Positions 53,203 through 61,172 of a DNA stretch of 64,000 nt are shown piece by piece (positions within the stretch are counted from its first letter, which is position 1; each line of letters begins with the position of its first letter). The notes beneath the pieces were generated by a model, which saw nothing but the letters and a program-made list of their open reading frames with translations, searched no databases and had not been told where the DNA came from. The position numbers were made by a program, and so were the translations under genes. This DNA comes from Actinoallomurus soli (lineage in GTDB: Bacteria > Actinomycetota > Actinomycetes > Streptosporangiales > Streptosporangiaceae), in NCBI RefSeq assembly GCF_024055715.1, contig NZ_JAMXMV010000013.1, forward strand, positions 186,001 to 250,000, given 5' to 3'.

Positions 53203-53970
53203 TTGATCGAGCTCAAGACCGCCGGCGAGGTCGAGACCATGCGCGAGGCCGGCCGGGTCGTCGCGGCGGTGCACACGCAGGTCCGCTCGTACGCGACCGC
53301 CGGGGTGTCCCTGCGCGAGCTCGACGAGCTGGCCCGCCAGATCATGCACGAGGCCGGGGCCGGATCGTCCTTCCTCGGCTACCACCCCTCGTTCGGCGCC
53401 ACTCCCTACCCCGGCGTGATCTGCACCTCGGTGAACGAGGTCATGCTGCACGGACTGCCCACCGGCTACCGGCTCCGTGACGGCGACCTGCTGAGCATCG
53501 ACTGCGGCGCCCACATCGACGGCTGGCATGCCGACGGGGCCGTCAGCTTCTGCGTCGGCGAGGCCCGCCAGGGCGACGGCGACCTGATCGCGACGGCCGA
53601 GCGCATGCTGGCCGCCGGGATCGAGCAGGCCGTGCCGGGCGCGCGGCTGGGCGACATCGGCCAGGCCATGTCCCGCATCGGCCGCGCGGCCGGGTACGGC
53701 ATCCAGAACGACTTCGCCGGCCACGGCATCGGGCGGGCCATGCACGAGGAGCCGTGGGTGCCCAACGAGGGCCGTCGAGGGCACGGCCTGAGACTCCGCT
53801 CCGGCATGGTCATCGCCATCGAACCCAGCCTGATGGCCGGCGGCGATGACGACTACGCGATGGCCGAGGACGGCTGGTCCCTGGTCAGCGGAGACGGCAG
53901 CCGCACGGTCCACGTGGAGCACTCGGTCGCCGTCACCGACGACGGACCGGTCATCCTGACCCTCCCCTGA
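53203..53970 (+). CDS. map: Type I methionine aminopeptidase
   Basis: A 255-aa MetAP: ICTSVNEVMLHGLP (His), LLSIDCGAHIDGWHADGAVSF (two metal Asp), FAGHGIGRAMHEEPWVPN (metal His), MVIAIEPSL (Glu) and HVEHSVAVTD (Glu). All five metal ligands are present. It starts at TTG 53203 with GAGGAGG 7 bp upstream (IELKTAGEVETMREAGRVV), not at the earlier TTG. The isolated location, dedicated XRE regulator and palindrome suggest an accessory rather than housekeeping copy. Confidence 0.9.
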   Translation: MIELKTAGEVETMREAGRVVAAVHTQVRSYATAGVSLRELDELARQIMHEAGAGSSFLGYHPSFGATPYPGVICTSVNEVMLHGLPTGYRLRDGDLLSIDCGAHIDGWHADGAVSFCVGEARQGDGDLIATAERMLAAGIEQAVPGARLGDIGQAMSRIGRAAGYGIQNDFAGHGIGRAMHEEPWVPNEGRRGHGLRLRSGMVIAIEPSLMAGGDDDYAMAEDGWSLVSGDGSRTVHVEHSVAVTDDGPVILTLP

Positions 53971-54001
53971 CGCCCGGCGACGCCGACGGCGGTACGAACG
54001 C

Positions 54002-54952
54002 TCAGGCGGGCGCCGGCGCGGCGCGGAGCCGGTCGACGATCACGGCGCGGGCGGCCTTGCCCTCGGGCGTCGGAGTGAGCGGATAGACGTGCACGAGGCC
54101 CGGGGCCTCGTGGAACTCGAGGTCGATCCCGGCCTCGGCCGCCTTGCCGGCCAGCAGGTGCGCGTCGGGATTCAGGATGTCCCGGGTGCCGCAGAACATC
54201 GTCACCGGCCCCAGCCCGCGCAGGTCGGCGTTCAGCGGGCTGACCCGCGGATCGGTGATGGGCAGGTCGCCGCGCCAGTGCTCGGCGAAGACCCGTCCGC
54301 CCGCGCGCCCGAGCCACGGGTCGCTGGGCTGCACGGCGTCGATGCGGGGATTGGCGAAGGTGAGGTCGAGCGCGGGCGAGATCAGCACGGTCCGCGGCAG
54401 TGTCACCTGGTGGCGGTCGCGCAGGAACACCGCGGTCGACAACGCGATCTGCCCGCCCGCGGAGTCACCGGCCAGGCACGCGGTGCCATGCTCCTCCCGC
54501 CCGGCCAGCACCAGGTCGGCGACGCGCCCGACGACCTCCCCGGCGGTCCCGTACGGGATGAGGGGATAGATCGGCAGGAGCACGGTCGTTTCCGCCTCGG
54601 CGGCGATCTGCGCGGCGAGCCGCCAGTGCTGGGAGACGATCTCGTTGACCCATCCTCCGCCGTGCGCGTACACGACGCAGCCCCGGGGCCGGCCGCCGTT
54701 CGGGGTGAGGGTGTAGACCGGCCACTCATGCGGCCGCCGCACGGACACCGTCACGTCCGCGCGGAGCCGTCGGGGCGGCCCGTACGGCTGCGGGCGGAGC
54801 GTCCGCTCGCGGAGGTGGTCCCGCGCCCCCTCCGCCGTGACGTACGGCCGGTTCATCCGCCTGACGCGGACGTAGCCGGAGACGAGCCGGCTGCTCACGC
54901 TGACCAACGTTCCCCACCGTCCCTTCTGATCCGCGGTGTTCCCCGGCCTCAA
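54002..54952 (-). CDS. Alpha/beta hydrolase (steryl-acetyl-hydrolase-like)
   Basis: A 316-aa HSL-type esterase: VVYAHGGGWVNEIVSQHW (oxyanion HGGGW), CLAGDSAGGQIALS (nucleophile), GTRDILNPDAHLLA (Asp) and HEAPGLVHVYPL (His). The TTG at 54952 overlaps the stop of the Lrp gene (TTGA), implying coupled translation; a GTG about 22 codons further in is an alternative start. It is probably the target or partner of that regulator. Confidence 0.88.
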   Translation of the reverse strand: MRPGNTADQKGRWGTLVSVSSRLVSGYVRVRRMNRPYVTAEGARDHLRERTLRPQPYGPPRRLRADVTVSVRRPHEWPVYTLTPNGGRPRGCVVYAHGGGWVNEIVSQHWRLAAQIAAEAETTVLLPIYPLIPYGTAGEVVGRVADLVLAGREEHGTACLAGDSAGGQIALSTAVFLRDRHQVTLPRTVLISPALDLTFANPRIDAVQPSDPWLGRAGGRVFAEHWRGDLPITDPRVSPLNADLRGLGPVTMFCGTRDILNPDAHLLAGKAAEAGIDLEFHEAPGLVHVYPLTPTPEGKAARAVIVDRLRAAPAPA

Positions 54953-55413
54953 CGAGGCTCGTCGTCAGGCGGGGACCCGGGGCCCCGGTAGGGCAGGGTC
55001 TGGCTGTAGACCACGCTGGTCGTGGTGCTGCCGAACTGCGCCAGCTCGTCGACGAGGCGTTCGAGGTGGGCCATGGATCCGGCGGCCACCTTGAGCGTGT
55101 AGCAGTCCTCCCCGGTGGTCCGCAGGCACTCCAGGACCTCCGGGCGCCGTTCCAGCAGCCGGTGCAGCGGCTCGTGCCGGCTGCCGGGATACTTCAGCCG
55201 CACGACCGCCAGGACGGCGTAGCCGACTCTCGCCAGGTCGACGTCGGCGCGGTAGCCCGTGATGACCCCGAGGGACTCCAGTCGCCGGACCCGATCCGTC
55301 GCCGCCGACGCGCTGAGGCTGACCCGGCGGCCGAGCTCGGCGAGGGGGACACGCCCGTCGCGCTGCAGCTCGGTCAGGATCGCCCAGTCCGTCGCGTCGA
55401 GATCCTCGGTCAT
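54949..55413 (-). CDS. Lrp/AsnC-family regulator
   Basis: A 154-aa Lrp protein: LDATDWAILTELQRDGRVPLAELGRRVSLSASAATDRVRRLESLGVITGYRADVDLARVG (HTH), then the RAM domain ARVGYAVLAVVRLKYPG ... LECLRTTGEDCYTLKVAAGSMAHLERLVDELAQFGSTTTSVV. It is the first gene of an operon with the downstream hydrolase and divergent from the LLM oxidoreductase at 55507, about 93 bp away. Confidence 0.92.
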   Translation of the reverse strand: MTEDLDATDWAILTELQRDGRVPLAELGRRVSLSASAATDRVRRLESLGVITGYRADVDLARVGYAVLAVVRLKYPGSRHEPLHRLLERRPEVLECLRTTGEDCYTLKVAAGSMAHLERLVDELAQFGSTTTSVVYSQTLPYRGPGSPPDDEPR

Positions 55414-55506
55414 TCCGCCAAGATACCGGCGTATCCACGGGACCAGGCGGCATACGCCGTGGATCGTCTCTTCCCGGTCCCCCGAGGCCCTCGATAGTTT
55501 CTTCTC

Positions 55507-56361
55507 ATGCGAGTCGGGGTGAATGTTCCCAACTACGGGCCGGGGACCCGTCCGGAGGTGCTGCGGCGCTGGGCGCGGACGGTCGAGGCCCTCGGATACG
55601 ACCTGTTGACGCTGTCGGACCACCTCGTGGTGACGCCGGACGTCGCGGCCCAGTATCCGGCGCCGTTCTACGAGCCCTTCACCGCGCTGTCCTGGCTGGC
55701 GGGCGTGACCGAGCGGATCCGGCTCGGCACCTCGGTGGTCATCGTGCCGTACCGGCATCCCCTCCTGCTCGCGCGAATGGCCGCCAACCTGAACGAGCTG
55801 AGCGGGGGTCGGCTCGTCCTCGGCGTGGGCGTCGGCTGGGCGCGCCGGGAGTTCGAAGCCCTCGGGGTGCCCTTCGAGCGGCGCGGCGCGCTGACCGACG
55901 AGTACCTGCGGGCCGTCCGTACCGCGTGGGCGGAGGAGAAGGACTACCGGAGCGGGTCGATCCCGATCTGGGTCGGTGGCAACAGCACGGCCGGCATCCG
56001 CCGGGCCGTGCGCCTGGGCGACGCGTGGCATCCGCTGCGCGACCTGACCCCGTCCGGGCTGCGCGCGTCGGTGCAGCGGATGAACACCGTCGCCGGCGAG
56101 CTGGGACGTCCCGTGCCCGCCCTGGCGCCGCGCATCCTTTTGCGGCTGACCGACTCCCCCGTCACCGGTGCGGACCGCCGGCTCGGCGAGGGCTCGATCG
56201 GGCAGGTCGTCGGCGACCTGGAGACGCTGCGCCTGCTCGGCGCCGACACCGTCGTCCTCGACCCGTTCCTCGGTGATCCGGCCGAGACCCTGCATCCGCA
56301 GACGGCCTGGAGCGCGCTCGCGACCGTGGCCGACCACTGGAACCTGGACTCACGACCATGA
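55507..56361 (+). CDS. LLM-class (F420-dependent type) oxidoreductase
   Basis: A 284-aa luciferase-like monooxygenase-fold enzyme: MRVGVNVPNYGPGTRPEVLRRWARTVEALGYDLLTLSDH, RIRLGTSVVIVPYRHPLLLARMAANLNELSGGRLVLGVGVGWARREFEALGVPFERRG, PIWVGGNSTAGIRRAVRLGDAWHP. F420 rather than FMN use is inferred from the actinobacterial context. Its TGA overlaps the start of the deaminase gene (ATGA), forming a two-gene operon. Confidence 0.92.
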   Translation: MRVGVNVPNYGPGTRPEVLRRWARTVEALGYDLLTLSDHLVVTPDVAAQYPAPFYEPFTALSWLAGVTERIRLGTSVVIVPYRHPLLLARMAANLNELSGGRLVLGVGVGWARREFEALGVPFERRGALTDEYLRAVRTAWAEEKDYRSGSIPIWVGGNSTAGIRRAVRLGDAWHPLRDLTPSGLRASVQRMNTVAGELGRPVPALAPRILLRLTDSPVTGADRRLGEGSIGQVVGDLETLRLLGADTVVLDPFLGDPAETLHPQTAWSALATVADHWNLDSRP

Positions 56362-56801
56362 CGAACGGAGCGACGATGACACCTGAGGACGAGCGGTTCC
56401 TGCGCCGGGCCATCGAACTCGCCGCCGTGGCGACCGGGAAGGGGGACGCCCCGTTCGGCTCCCTGCTCGTCGGTCCGGCCGGTGAGGTGCTCGCCGAGGA
56501 GCACAACACCGTGATCAGCGACCGTGACATCTCCGCGCACCCGGAGCTGAAGCTGGCCCGCTGGGCGGCCCGTGAACTGGACCCCGCCACCGCGGCGGCG
56601 ACCACCATGTACACCAGCTGCCAGCCCTGCGGGATGTGCTACGGCGGCATCCAGCGCTCCGGACTGGGCCGGGTGGTGTTCGCGCTGTCCACCGAGCAGT
56701 TGGACGCACTGAAACCGGGCGGCGGCTGGCCGGTCGTGCCGCAGGAGGGTCCGGCGCTGTTCGACGAGGCCCGCGTCCCGATCACGGGCTTCTACGGCTG
56801 A
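56358..56801 (+). CDS. Nucleoside/nucleobase deaminase (CDA fold)
   Basis: A 147-aa zinc deaminase. The active site reads HPELKLARWA (metal His and proton-shuttle Glu; usually HAE) and SCQPCGMCYGGI (PCxxC). The N-terminal PFGSLLVGPAGEVLAEEHNTV strand matches guanine/tRNA-adenosine deaminase types. HPE instead of HAE is found in some subfamilies. The ATG overlaps the LLM stop. The substrate is unknown; it might work with the LLM enzyme on a heterocycle. Confidence 0.85.
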   Translation: MTNGATMTPEDERFLRRAIELAAVATGKGDAPFGSLLVGPAGEVLAEEHNTVISDRDISAHPELKLARWAARELDPATAAATTMYTSCQPCGMCYGGIQRSGLGRVVFALSTEQLDALKPGGGWPVVPQEGPALFDEARVPITGFYG

Positions 56802-56858
56802 GGGGCGCGTGTGCGCGGATGAGACACCGCGGGCGCGCGGCGGCAATACGATCATGTC

Positions 56859-57419
56859 GTGCTCAAGCCGGATTACCCGATCGTCACCGAGCGTCTCCTC
56901 CTGCGCCCCTACACTCCCGAGGATCTGGACGCCCTGCACGACATCCAGTCCCGGCCGGAGGTCGCCCGCTACCTGTACTGGGACGCCCGTGGCCGCGACG
57001 AGGTCCGCGAGGCGCTGCAGCGGAAGATCGCCTCCTCGGTGATCGGCGACGAGAACGGCGGGCTGCAGCTGGCGGTGGTCCTCCCGGAGTCCGGCACCCT
57101 GGTCGGGGACGTCGTGCTGATGTGGACCAGCCGGGAACACCGGCAGGGCGAGATCGGGTACGTGTTCCACCCCGACCACGGCGGCCGCGGTTACGCCACC
57201 GAGGCCGCCGAGGTGATGCTCCGGCTGGGGTTCGAGGGGCTCGGCCTGCACCGCCTCGTCGGGCGCCTCGACGGCCGCAACACCGCCTCGGCCCGCGTGC
57301 TGGAGCGCCTCGGCATGCGCCGCGAGGCGCACCTGATCCAGAACGAGATCGTCAAGGGCGAGTGGACCGACGAGGTGATCTACGCGATGCTCAAGGACGA
57401 GTGGCGGGCCCGCGCGTGA
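56859..57419 (+). CDS. GNAT-family acetyltransferase (RimJ/RimL type)
   Basis: A 186-aa GNAT: IVTERLLLRPYTPEDLDALHDIQSRPEVARYLYWDARG, then GTLVGDVVLMWTSREHRQGEIGYVFHPDHGGRGYATEAAEVMLRLGFEGLGLHRLVGRLDGRNTASARVLERLGMRREAHL with the acetyl-CoA loop G-x-x-G-RGYA. GTG start without a ribosome site but 7 nt after a TACGAT -10-like box, so possibly leaderless. Its stop overlaps the next start (GTGA). Confidence 0.88.
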   Translation: MLKPDYPIVTERLLLRPYTPEDLDALHDIQSRPEVARYLYWDARGRDEVREALQRKIASSVIGDENGGLQLAVVLPESGTLVGDVVLMWTSREHRQGEIGYVFHPDHGGRGYATEAAEVMLRLGFEGLGLHRLVGRLDGRNTASARVLERLGMRREAHLIQNEIVKGEWTDEVIYAMLKDEWRARA

Positions 57420-58324
57420 GCACACGCCTGCGCCGGTACGCCGCCGACAACGCCCGGATCGTCGCCGACGGCGAGTACACCACCGCGGACGGCACCGTCG
57501 TCGTCATCGCCCCGGCGCTGGAGGCCGCGATGGCGGGCACGGTCGGCCACTCCCCGGACGGGCCGATCCCGCCGCCGCCCCCGGCCGGGCCCGGGCACCG
57601 GACGCGCTTCGAGGTGACCGCGGAGGGCAGCCTGCAGGCGGCCCGGCGGCTCCACGGCACCGGCACCGGCACCGGCACCGGCACCGGCACCGGCACCGGC
57701 ACCAGCGTCGGCATGAGCGGCGGCCGGATCGCCGTGCTGAACTTCGCCTCGGCCCGCAACCCCGGCGGCGGATACCTCGGCGGAGCCCGCGCGCAGGAGG
57801 AGGACCTTTGCCGGCACTCCCTGCTGTACCCGTGCCTGCTGCGCGCCCCCGAGCACTACGAGGCGCACCGCGCCTCCCGCGACCTGCTCTACAGCGACCG
57901 CGTCATCTGGTCCCCCGACGTCCCGGTGCACCGGGGGAACGACGGGAGCCTGCTGCCCGAGCCGCACCCGGTGTCGTTCCTGACCTGCCCGGCGCCCAAC
58001 ACCGGCGAGGCGCTGCGCCGGGACCCGGCCGTGGCGGACCGGATCCCGGAGGTGCTGCGCGCCCGGGCGCGGCGGGTGCTGTCGGTGGCAGCCCATCACG
58101 GCACGCGCCGGCTCGTCCTTGGCGCGTGGGGGTGCGGGGTGTTCCGCAACGACCCGCGTCAGGTCGCCGAGGCGTTCCACGCCCACCTGGCGGCGGGCGG
58201 GGACTTCGCGGCCGTCTTCGACCACGTGGTGTTCGCGGTGTGGGACCGCGCGCCGGACTCGGCCAACCGCGCCGCGTTCGCCGCGTGCTTCGCCGCCGAG
58301 ACCGGCGCGGCACGACCGGCCTGA
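57416..58324 (+). CDS. Bacterial-type poly(ADP-ribose) glycohydrolase (TIGR02452 family)
   Basis: A 302-aa macrodomain protein with the PARG signature NPGGGYLGGARAQEEDLCRHSLLYPCL (GGG-x6-QEE), VIWSPDVPVHR, VSFLTCPAPN and LVLGAWGCGVFRNDPRQVAEAFHAHL. It should hydrolyse poly- or mono-ADP-ribose from proteins. An unusual Gly-Thr run of eight repeats sits in the loop at residues 81-96, before the catalytic loop. GTG start overlaps the GNAT stop, so the two are co-translated. Confidence 0.9.
   Translation: MSTRLRRYAADNARIVADGEYTTADGTVVVIAPALEAAMAGTVGHSPDGPIPPPPPAGPGHRTRFEVTAEGSLQAARRLHGTGTGTGTGTGTGTGTSVGMSGGRIAVLNFASARNPGGGYLGGARAQEEDLCRHSLLYPCLLRAPEHYEAHRASRDLLYSDRVIWSPDVPVHRGNDGSLLPEPHPVSFLTCPAPNTGEALRRDPAVADRIPEVLRARARRVLSVAAHHGTRRLVLGAWGCGVFRNDPRQVAEAFHAHLAAGGDFAAVFDHVVFAVWDRAPDSANRAAFAACFAAETGAARPA
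57656..57703 (+). repeat. Eight perfect GGCACC hexamers inside PARG gene
   Basis: 48 bp of an uninterrupted 6-bp tandem repeat coding for eight Gly-Thr pairs. Length changes keep the frame, so the loop length could vary between strains. Confidence 0.9.
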
Positions 58325-58343
58325 GGTTCCCCGCTCCCGCGGT

Positions 58344-58815
58344 TCACCAGGGGTAGGTCCCGCCCTCCTCGCTCAGGAACACTCCGCTCGGGACGTCCCC
58401 GGTGACCTGCCGGGCGATGGACGCCCCGCCCTCCGCGGCGCTCAGCCGGCCGCGGTGGCCGTTCAGGTCGGTCGCGCAGAAGCCCGGGGACACGGCGTTG
58501 ACGGTGAAGCCACTGTCCCGCAGCGCGTTCGCGTAGATCAGCGTCACCGCGTTCAGCGCGGCCTTGGAGGAGTTGTAGGCGAGCAGGTTCGCGTACGGCC
58601 GCAGGTCCGGGTCCGGGTCGGCGAGGAAGGAGAAGGTGCCCAGCCCGCTGGAGACGTTGGCGATGTAGGGGGCCGTTGACCTGCGCAGCAGCGGCAGCAT
58701 CGCGTTCGTGACGGCGACGACGCCGAACACGTTGGTCTCATAGACCTCGCGCAGCGTCGCGACGGGAAGCTCGGCCGGCGGATGCGGCCGGTCGCGGCTG
58801 ACGTCGGCGTTGTCT
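58344..58815 (-). pseudogene. SDR oxidoreductase, 5'-deleted
   Basis: The frame carries only the second half of an SDR: VSRDRPHPPAELPVATLREVYETNVFGVVAVTNAMLPLLRRSTAPYIANVSSGLGTFSFLADPD ... YNSSKAALNAVTLIYANAL ... PGFCATDLNGHRGRLSAAEGGASI. The Rossmann TGxxxGxG part is missing and the frame runs into the start of an XRE relic on the other strand. It is of the same type as the intact SDR at 34636-35343. Confidence 0.75.
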
Positions 58816-58819
58816 GCAC

Positions 58820-58990
58820 CATCCCCTCGTGGGCCGGCTCGACCTGGACTGCGAGGCGCTGCACGACCCACACCGCGATCAGTGGACGATCTTCTACACG
58901 GCCGCGCCGGGGACCCCTTCGCATGAGGCGCTGAAACTGCTGAAGGTCATCGGCACCCAGGATCTGGCCGTACGGACCCCCGGCGACTGA
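58820..58990 (+). pseudogene. MmyB-type XRE regulator, C-terminal remnant
   Basis: The frame HPLVGRLDLDCEALHDPHRDQWTIFYTAAPGTPSHEALKLLKVIGTQDLAVRTPGD is the end of an MmyB/MLTR ligand domain, like HPQVGALTLDCDVVTVAGSDLHIMIYTAEPGTEDAERLELL of the intact XRE at 35440. The HTH and most of the ligand domain are gone. Together with the SDR relic it is the scar of a deletion across a divergent SDR/XRE pair. Confidence 0.75.
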
Positions 58991-59029
58991 CGGGCACCGT
59001 CCGCGCCGGCCGGGGGCGTGGCCGCGGAA

Positions 59030-59563
59030 CTACGGCCGATCGTCCCCTGGGGCCGGCGTGGGCGCCGGCGCCATCGGCCCGGTGCCCGCGCGCCGTTCGA
59101 AGGAGAGCAGGTGCCGCTTGCGGTGCAGACCGCCGCCGTACCCGGTGAGGTCGCCGGAGGATCCGACGACGCGGTGGCACGGCAGGATGATGCCGATGGG
59201 GTTCCTGGCGTTGGCCAGCCCGACGGCGCGGGCGGCGGTGGGCCGGCCGATCCGTTCGGCCAGCTCCCGGTACGAGACGGTCCGCCCGAAGGGGATCTCC
59301 CGCAGCGCCGCCCAGACCCGTTGCTGGAACGCCGTGCCGACCGGCGCGAGCGGCAGGTCGAAGACGGTGCGCCGGCCGGCGAAGTACTCCTCCAGCTGGC
59401 CGATCACCGCGCCGAACGGCGCGGGATCACGCTCGCCGAAGGTGTGCTCCTCCGGCCGGTACCGCTGCCGGTCCATGTACAGGCCGGTCAGGGCGCCGTC
59501 GGCCGCGACGAGGGTCAGCGGGCCGACCGGGCTGTCCATCACGGTGTGCGAGCGGTGGGACAT
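59030..59563 (-). CDS. ogt: Methylated-DNA-protein-cysteine methyltransferase
   Basis: A 177-aa O6-alkylguanine-DNA alkyltransferase: SPVGPLTLVAADGALTGLYM, GTAFQQRVWAALREIPFGRTVSYRELAERIGRPTAARAVGLANARNPIGIILPCHRVVGSSGDLTGYGGGLHRKRHLLSFE with the acceptor Cys in PCHRV and the Arg finger in AARAVG. ATG 59563 chosen (GAGGAG 6 bp upstream). It follows the Ada-AlkA gene by 16 bp, forming an alkylation-repair operon. Confidence 0.93.
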   Translation of the reverse strand: MSHRSHTVMDSPVGPLTLVAADGALTGLYMDRQRYRPEEHTFGERDPAPFGAVIGQLEEYFAGRRTVFDLPLAPVGTAFQQRVWAALREIPFGRTVSYRELAERIGRPTAARAVGLANARNPIGIILPCHRVVGSSGDLTGYGGGLHRKRHLLSFERRAGTGPMAPAPTPAPGDDRP

Positions 59564-59579
59564 CAAGGCTCCTCTCGGG

Positions 59580-61049
59580 TCAGGCGGGCATCCGGTTGAC
59601 GGCGTGCTCGCCGGTCGCCCACAGGTACTGCACCGCGTACGCCCGCCAGGGACGCCAGGCGGCGGCGTGCCGGGTGAGGGCGGCCGGGGTGACCGGCAGG
59701 CCGAGCGTGCGCGCCGCCGCGCGTACGCCCAGGTCGGTCGGGGTGAACGCGTCCGGGTCGCCGAGCGCGCGCATCGCGATGATCTCGACGGTCCAAGGGC
59801 CCAGCCCCGGCAATGCCGCCAGCCGCTCGCGGGCCCGTCCCCAGTCGCTGCCGGCGCCCAGGTCGATCTCCCCGTCCGCCAGCGCCCCGATCAGCGTGGT
59901 CAGCGTCGTACGGCGGGCGCGGGGGAACGCCAGCGTCTCCGGGTCCAGGTCCGCGAGCGCGTCCACGTCGGGGAACAGGTGGGTCAGACCTCCCTCGGGG
60001 TCGTCGACGGGCTCACCGTGGGCGGTGACCAGGCGGGCCGCGTGGGTACGGGCCGCCGCCGTCGACACCTGCTGGCCCAGCACGGCCCGTACCGCGAACT
60101 CGGCGGGGTCGACGGTGCGCGGCACGCGGCGGCCGGGGTCCTTGTCCACGTGCGGGGCCAGCACGGGGTCGGCGCGCAGCAGGTCGTCGACGGCGACCGG
60201 GTCGGCGTCCAGGTCCAGCAGCCACCGGCAGCGGCTGATCGCGATGGCCAGGTCCCGCAGGTCGGCCAGGTGCAGCCGGCAGGCGATGTGATCGGGCGTG
60301 GGCCGCAGCGCGACGACGCCATGGCCGTGGGGCAGCCGCAGAGTGCGCCGGTACGCGCCGTCGCGCCACTCCTCGACGCCGGGCACGCCGGTCGCCGCGA
60401 GGTGGCCGAACAGGTTGTCCGGGCACAGCGGCGCGCGGAACGGCAGCCGGACCGACAGGGCCCCCGACGTGGCGGCGGGATGCCCGCGGGAGACGCGGTC
60501 GCGCAGTTCGGTCGGGGACATCGCGAACACCTGGCGCACCGTGTCGTTGAACGCCCGGACGCTGGCGAACCCCGAGGCGAACGCCACGTCGCTCATCGGC
60601 AGGGAACTCGTCTCGATCAGCAGGCGGGCGGTCTGGGCGCGCTGCGCGCGGGCCAGTGCGAGCGGGCCGGCGCCGAGTTCGGCGCGCAGTTGGCGTTCGA
60701 CCTGACGGGTGCTGTAGCCGAGCCGGGCGGCCAGGCCCGGCACGCCCTCCCGGTCGATGACGCCGTCCGCGATGAGCCGCATCGCGCGGGCGACCAGGTC
60801 CGCGCGCTCGTTCCACTGCGGCGAGCCGGGGCTGGCGTCGGGGCGGCACCGCTTGCACGCGCGGAATCCGGCCTGCTGGGCCGCCGCGGCGCTGGGGAAG
60901 AACCTCATGTTCTCCGGTTTGGGCGGCACCACCGGGCAGCTGGGCCGGCAGTAGATTCCCGTGGTCAGCACCGCGGTGTAGAACCATCCGTCGAATCGGG
61001 CGTCCTTGGACTGCACGGCCCGTACGCAGCGCTCCACGTCCTCATGCAT
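59580..61049 (-). CDS. Ada-AlkA fusion: alkylation-response regulator and 3-methyladenine glycosylase
   Basis: A 489-aa fusion. Residues 1-80 are the Ada zinc domain (DGWFYTAVLTTGIYCRPSCPVVPPKPENMRFF and ACKRCRPD, with the methyl-acceptor Cys). Residues about 90-190 form an AraC-type HTH (VPGLAARLGYSTRQVERQLRAELGAGPLALARAQRAQTARLL ... VAFASGFASVRAFNDTVRQVF). Residues about 205-489 are AlkA, with HhH and catalytic Asp in LAALPGLGPWTVEIIAMRALGDPDAFTPTD. It repairs alkylated bases and activates the repair operon with ogt. Confidence 0.92.
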   Translation of the reverse strand: MHEDVERCVRAVQSKDARFDGWFYTAVLTTGIYCRPSCPVVPPKPENMRFFPSAAAAQQAGFRACKRCRPDASPGSPQWNERADLVARAMRLIADGVIDREGVPGLAARLGYSTRQVERQLRAELGAGPLALARAQRAQTARLLIETSSLPMSDVAFASGFASVRAFNDTVRQVFAMSPTELRDRVSRGHPAATSGALSVRLPFRAPLCPDNLFGHLAATGVPGVEEWRDGAYRRTLRLPHGHGVVALRPTPDHIACRLHLADLRDLAIAISRCRWLLDLDADPVAVDDLLRADPVLAPHVDKDPGRRVPRTVDPAEFAVRAVLGQQVSTAAARTHAARLVTAHGEPVDDPEGGLTHLFPDVDALADLDPETLAFPRARRTTLTTLIGALADGEIDLGAGSDWGRARERLAALPGLGPWTVEIIAMRALGDPDAFTPTDLGVRAAARTLGLPVTPAALTRHAAAWRPWRAYAVQYLWATGEHAVNRMPA

Positions 61050-61172
61050 GCGACAAGCATCCCCGGTGGACAGCGTGCCGCGCTCGCGGGAATCCGACAT
61101 CATGCTGCGCCCGCCCGGTTCCCGGCGGGCGCGGGACGGCTCGGCCCGGACGGCGCCGACTACCATCTGAGG

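Noticed and set aside
57656-57703. Tandem GGCACC repeats as a CRISPR or minisatellite array
   Set aside because: No spacers; it is a perfect in-frame hexamer run inside a coding sequence.
59058-61172. Long frame fused upstream of the DedA-like protein and antisense to ogt and Ada-AlkA
   Set aside because: Only the part from ATG 61173 has membrane-protein character; the rest mirrors two well-supported genes.
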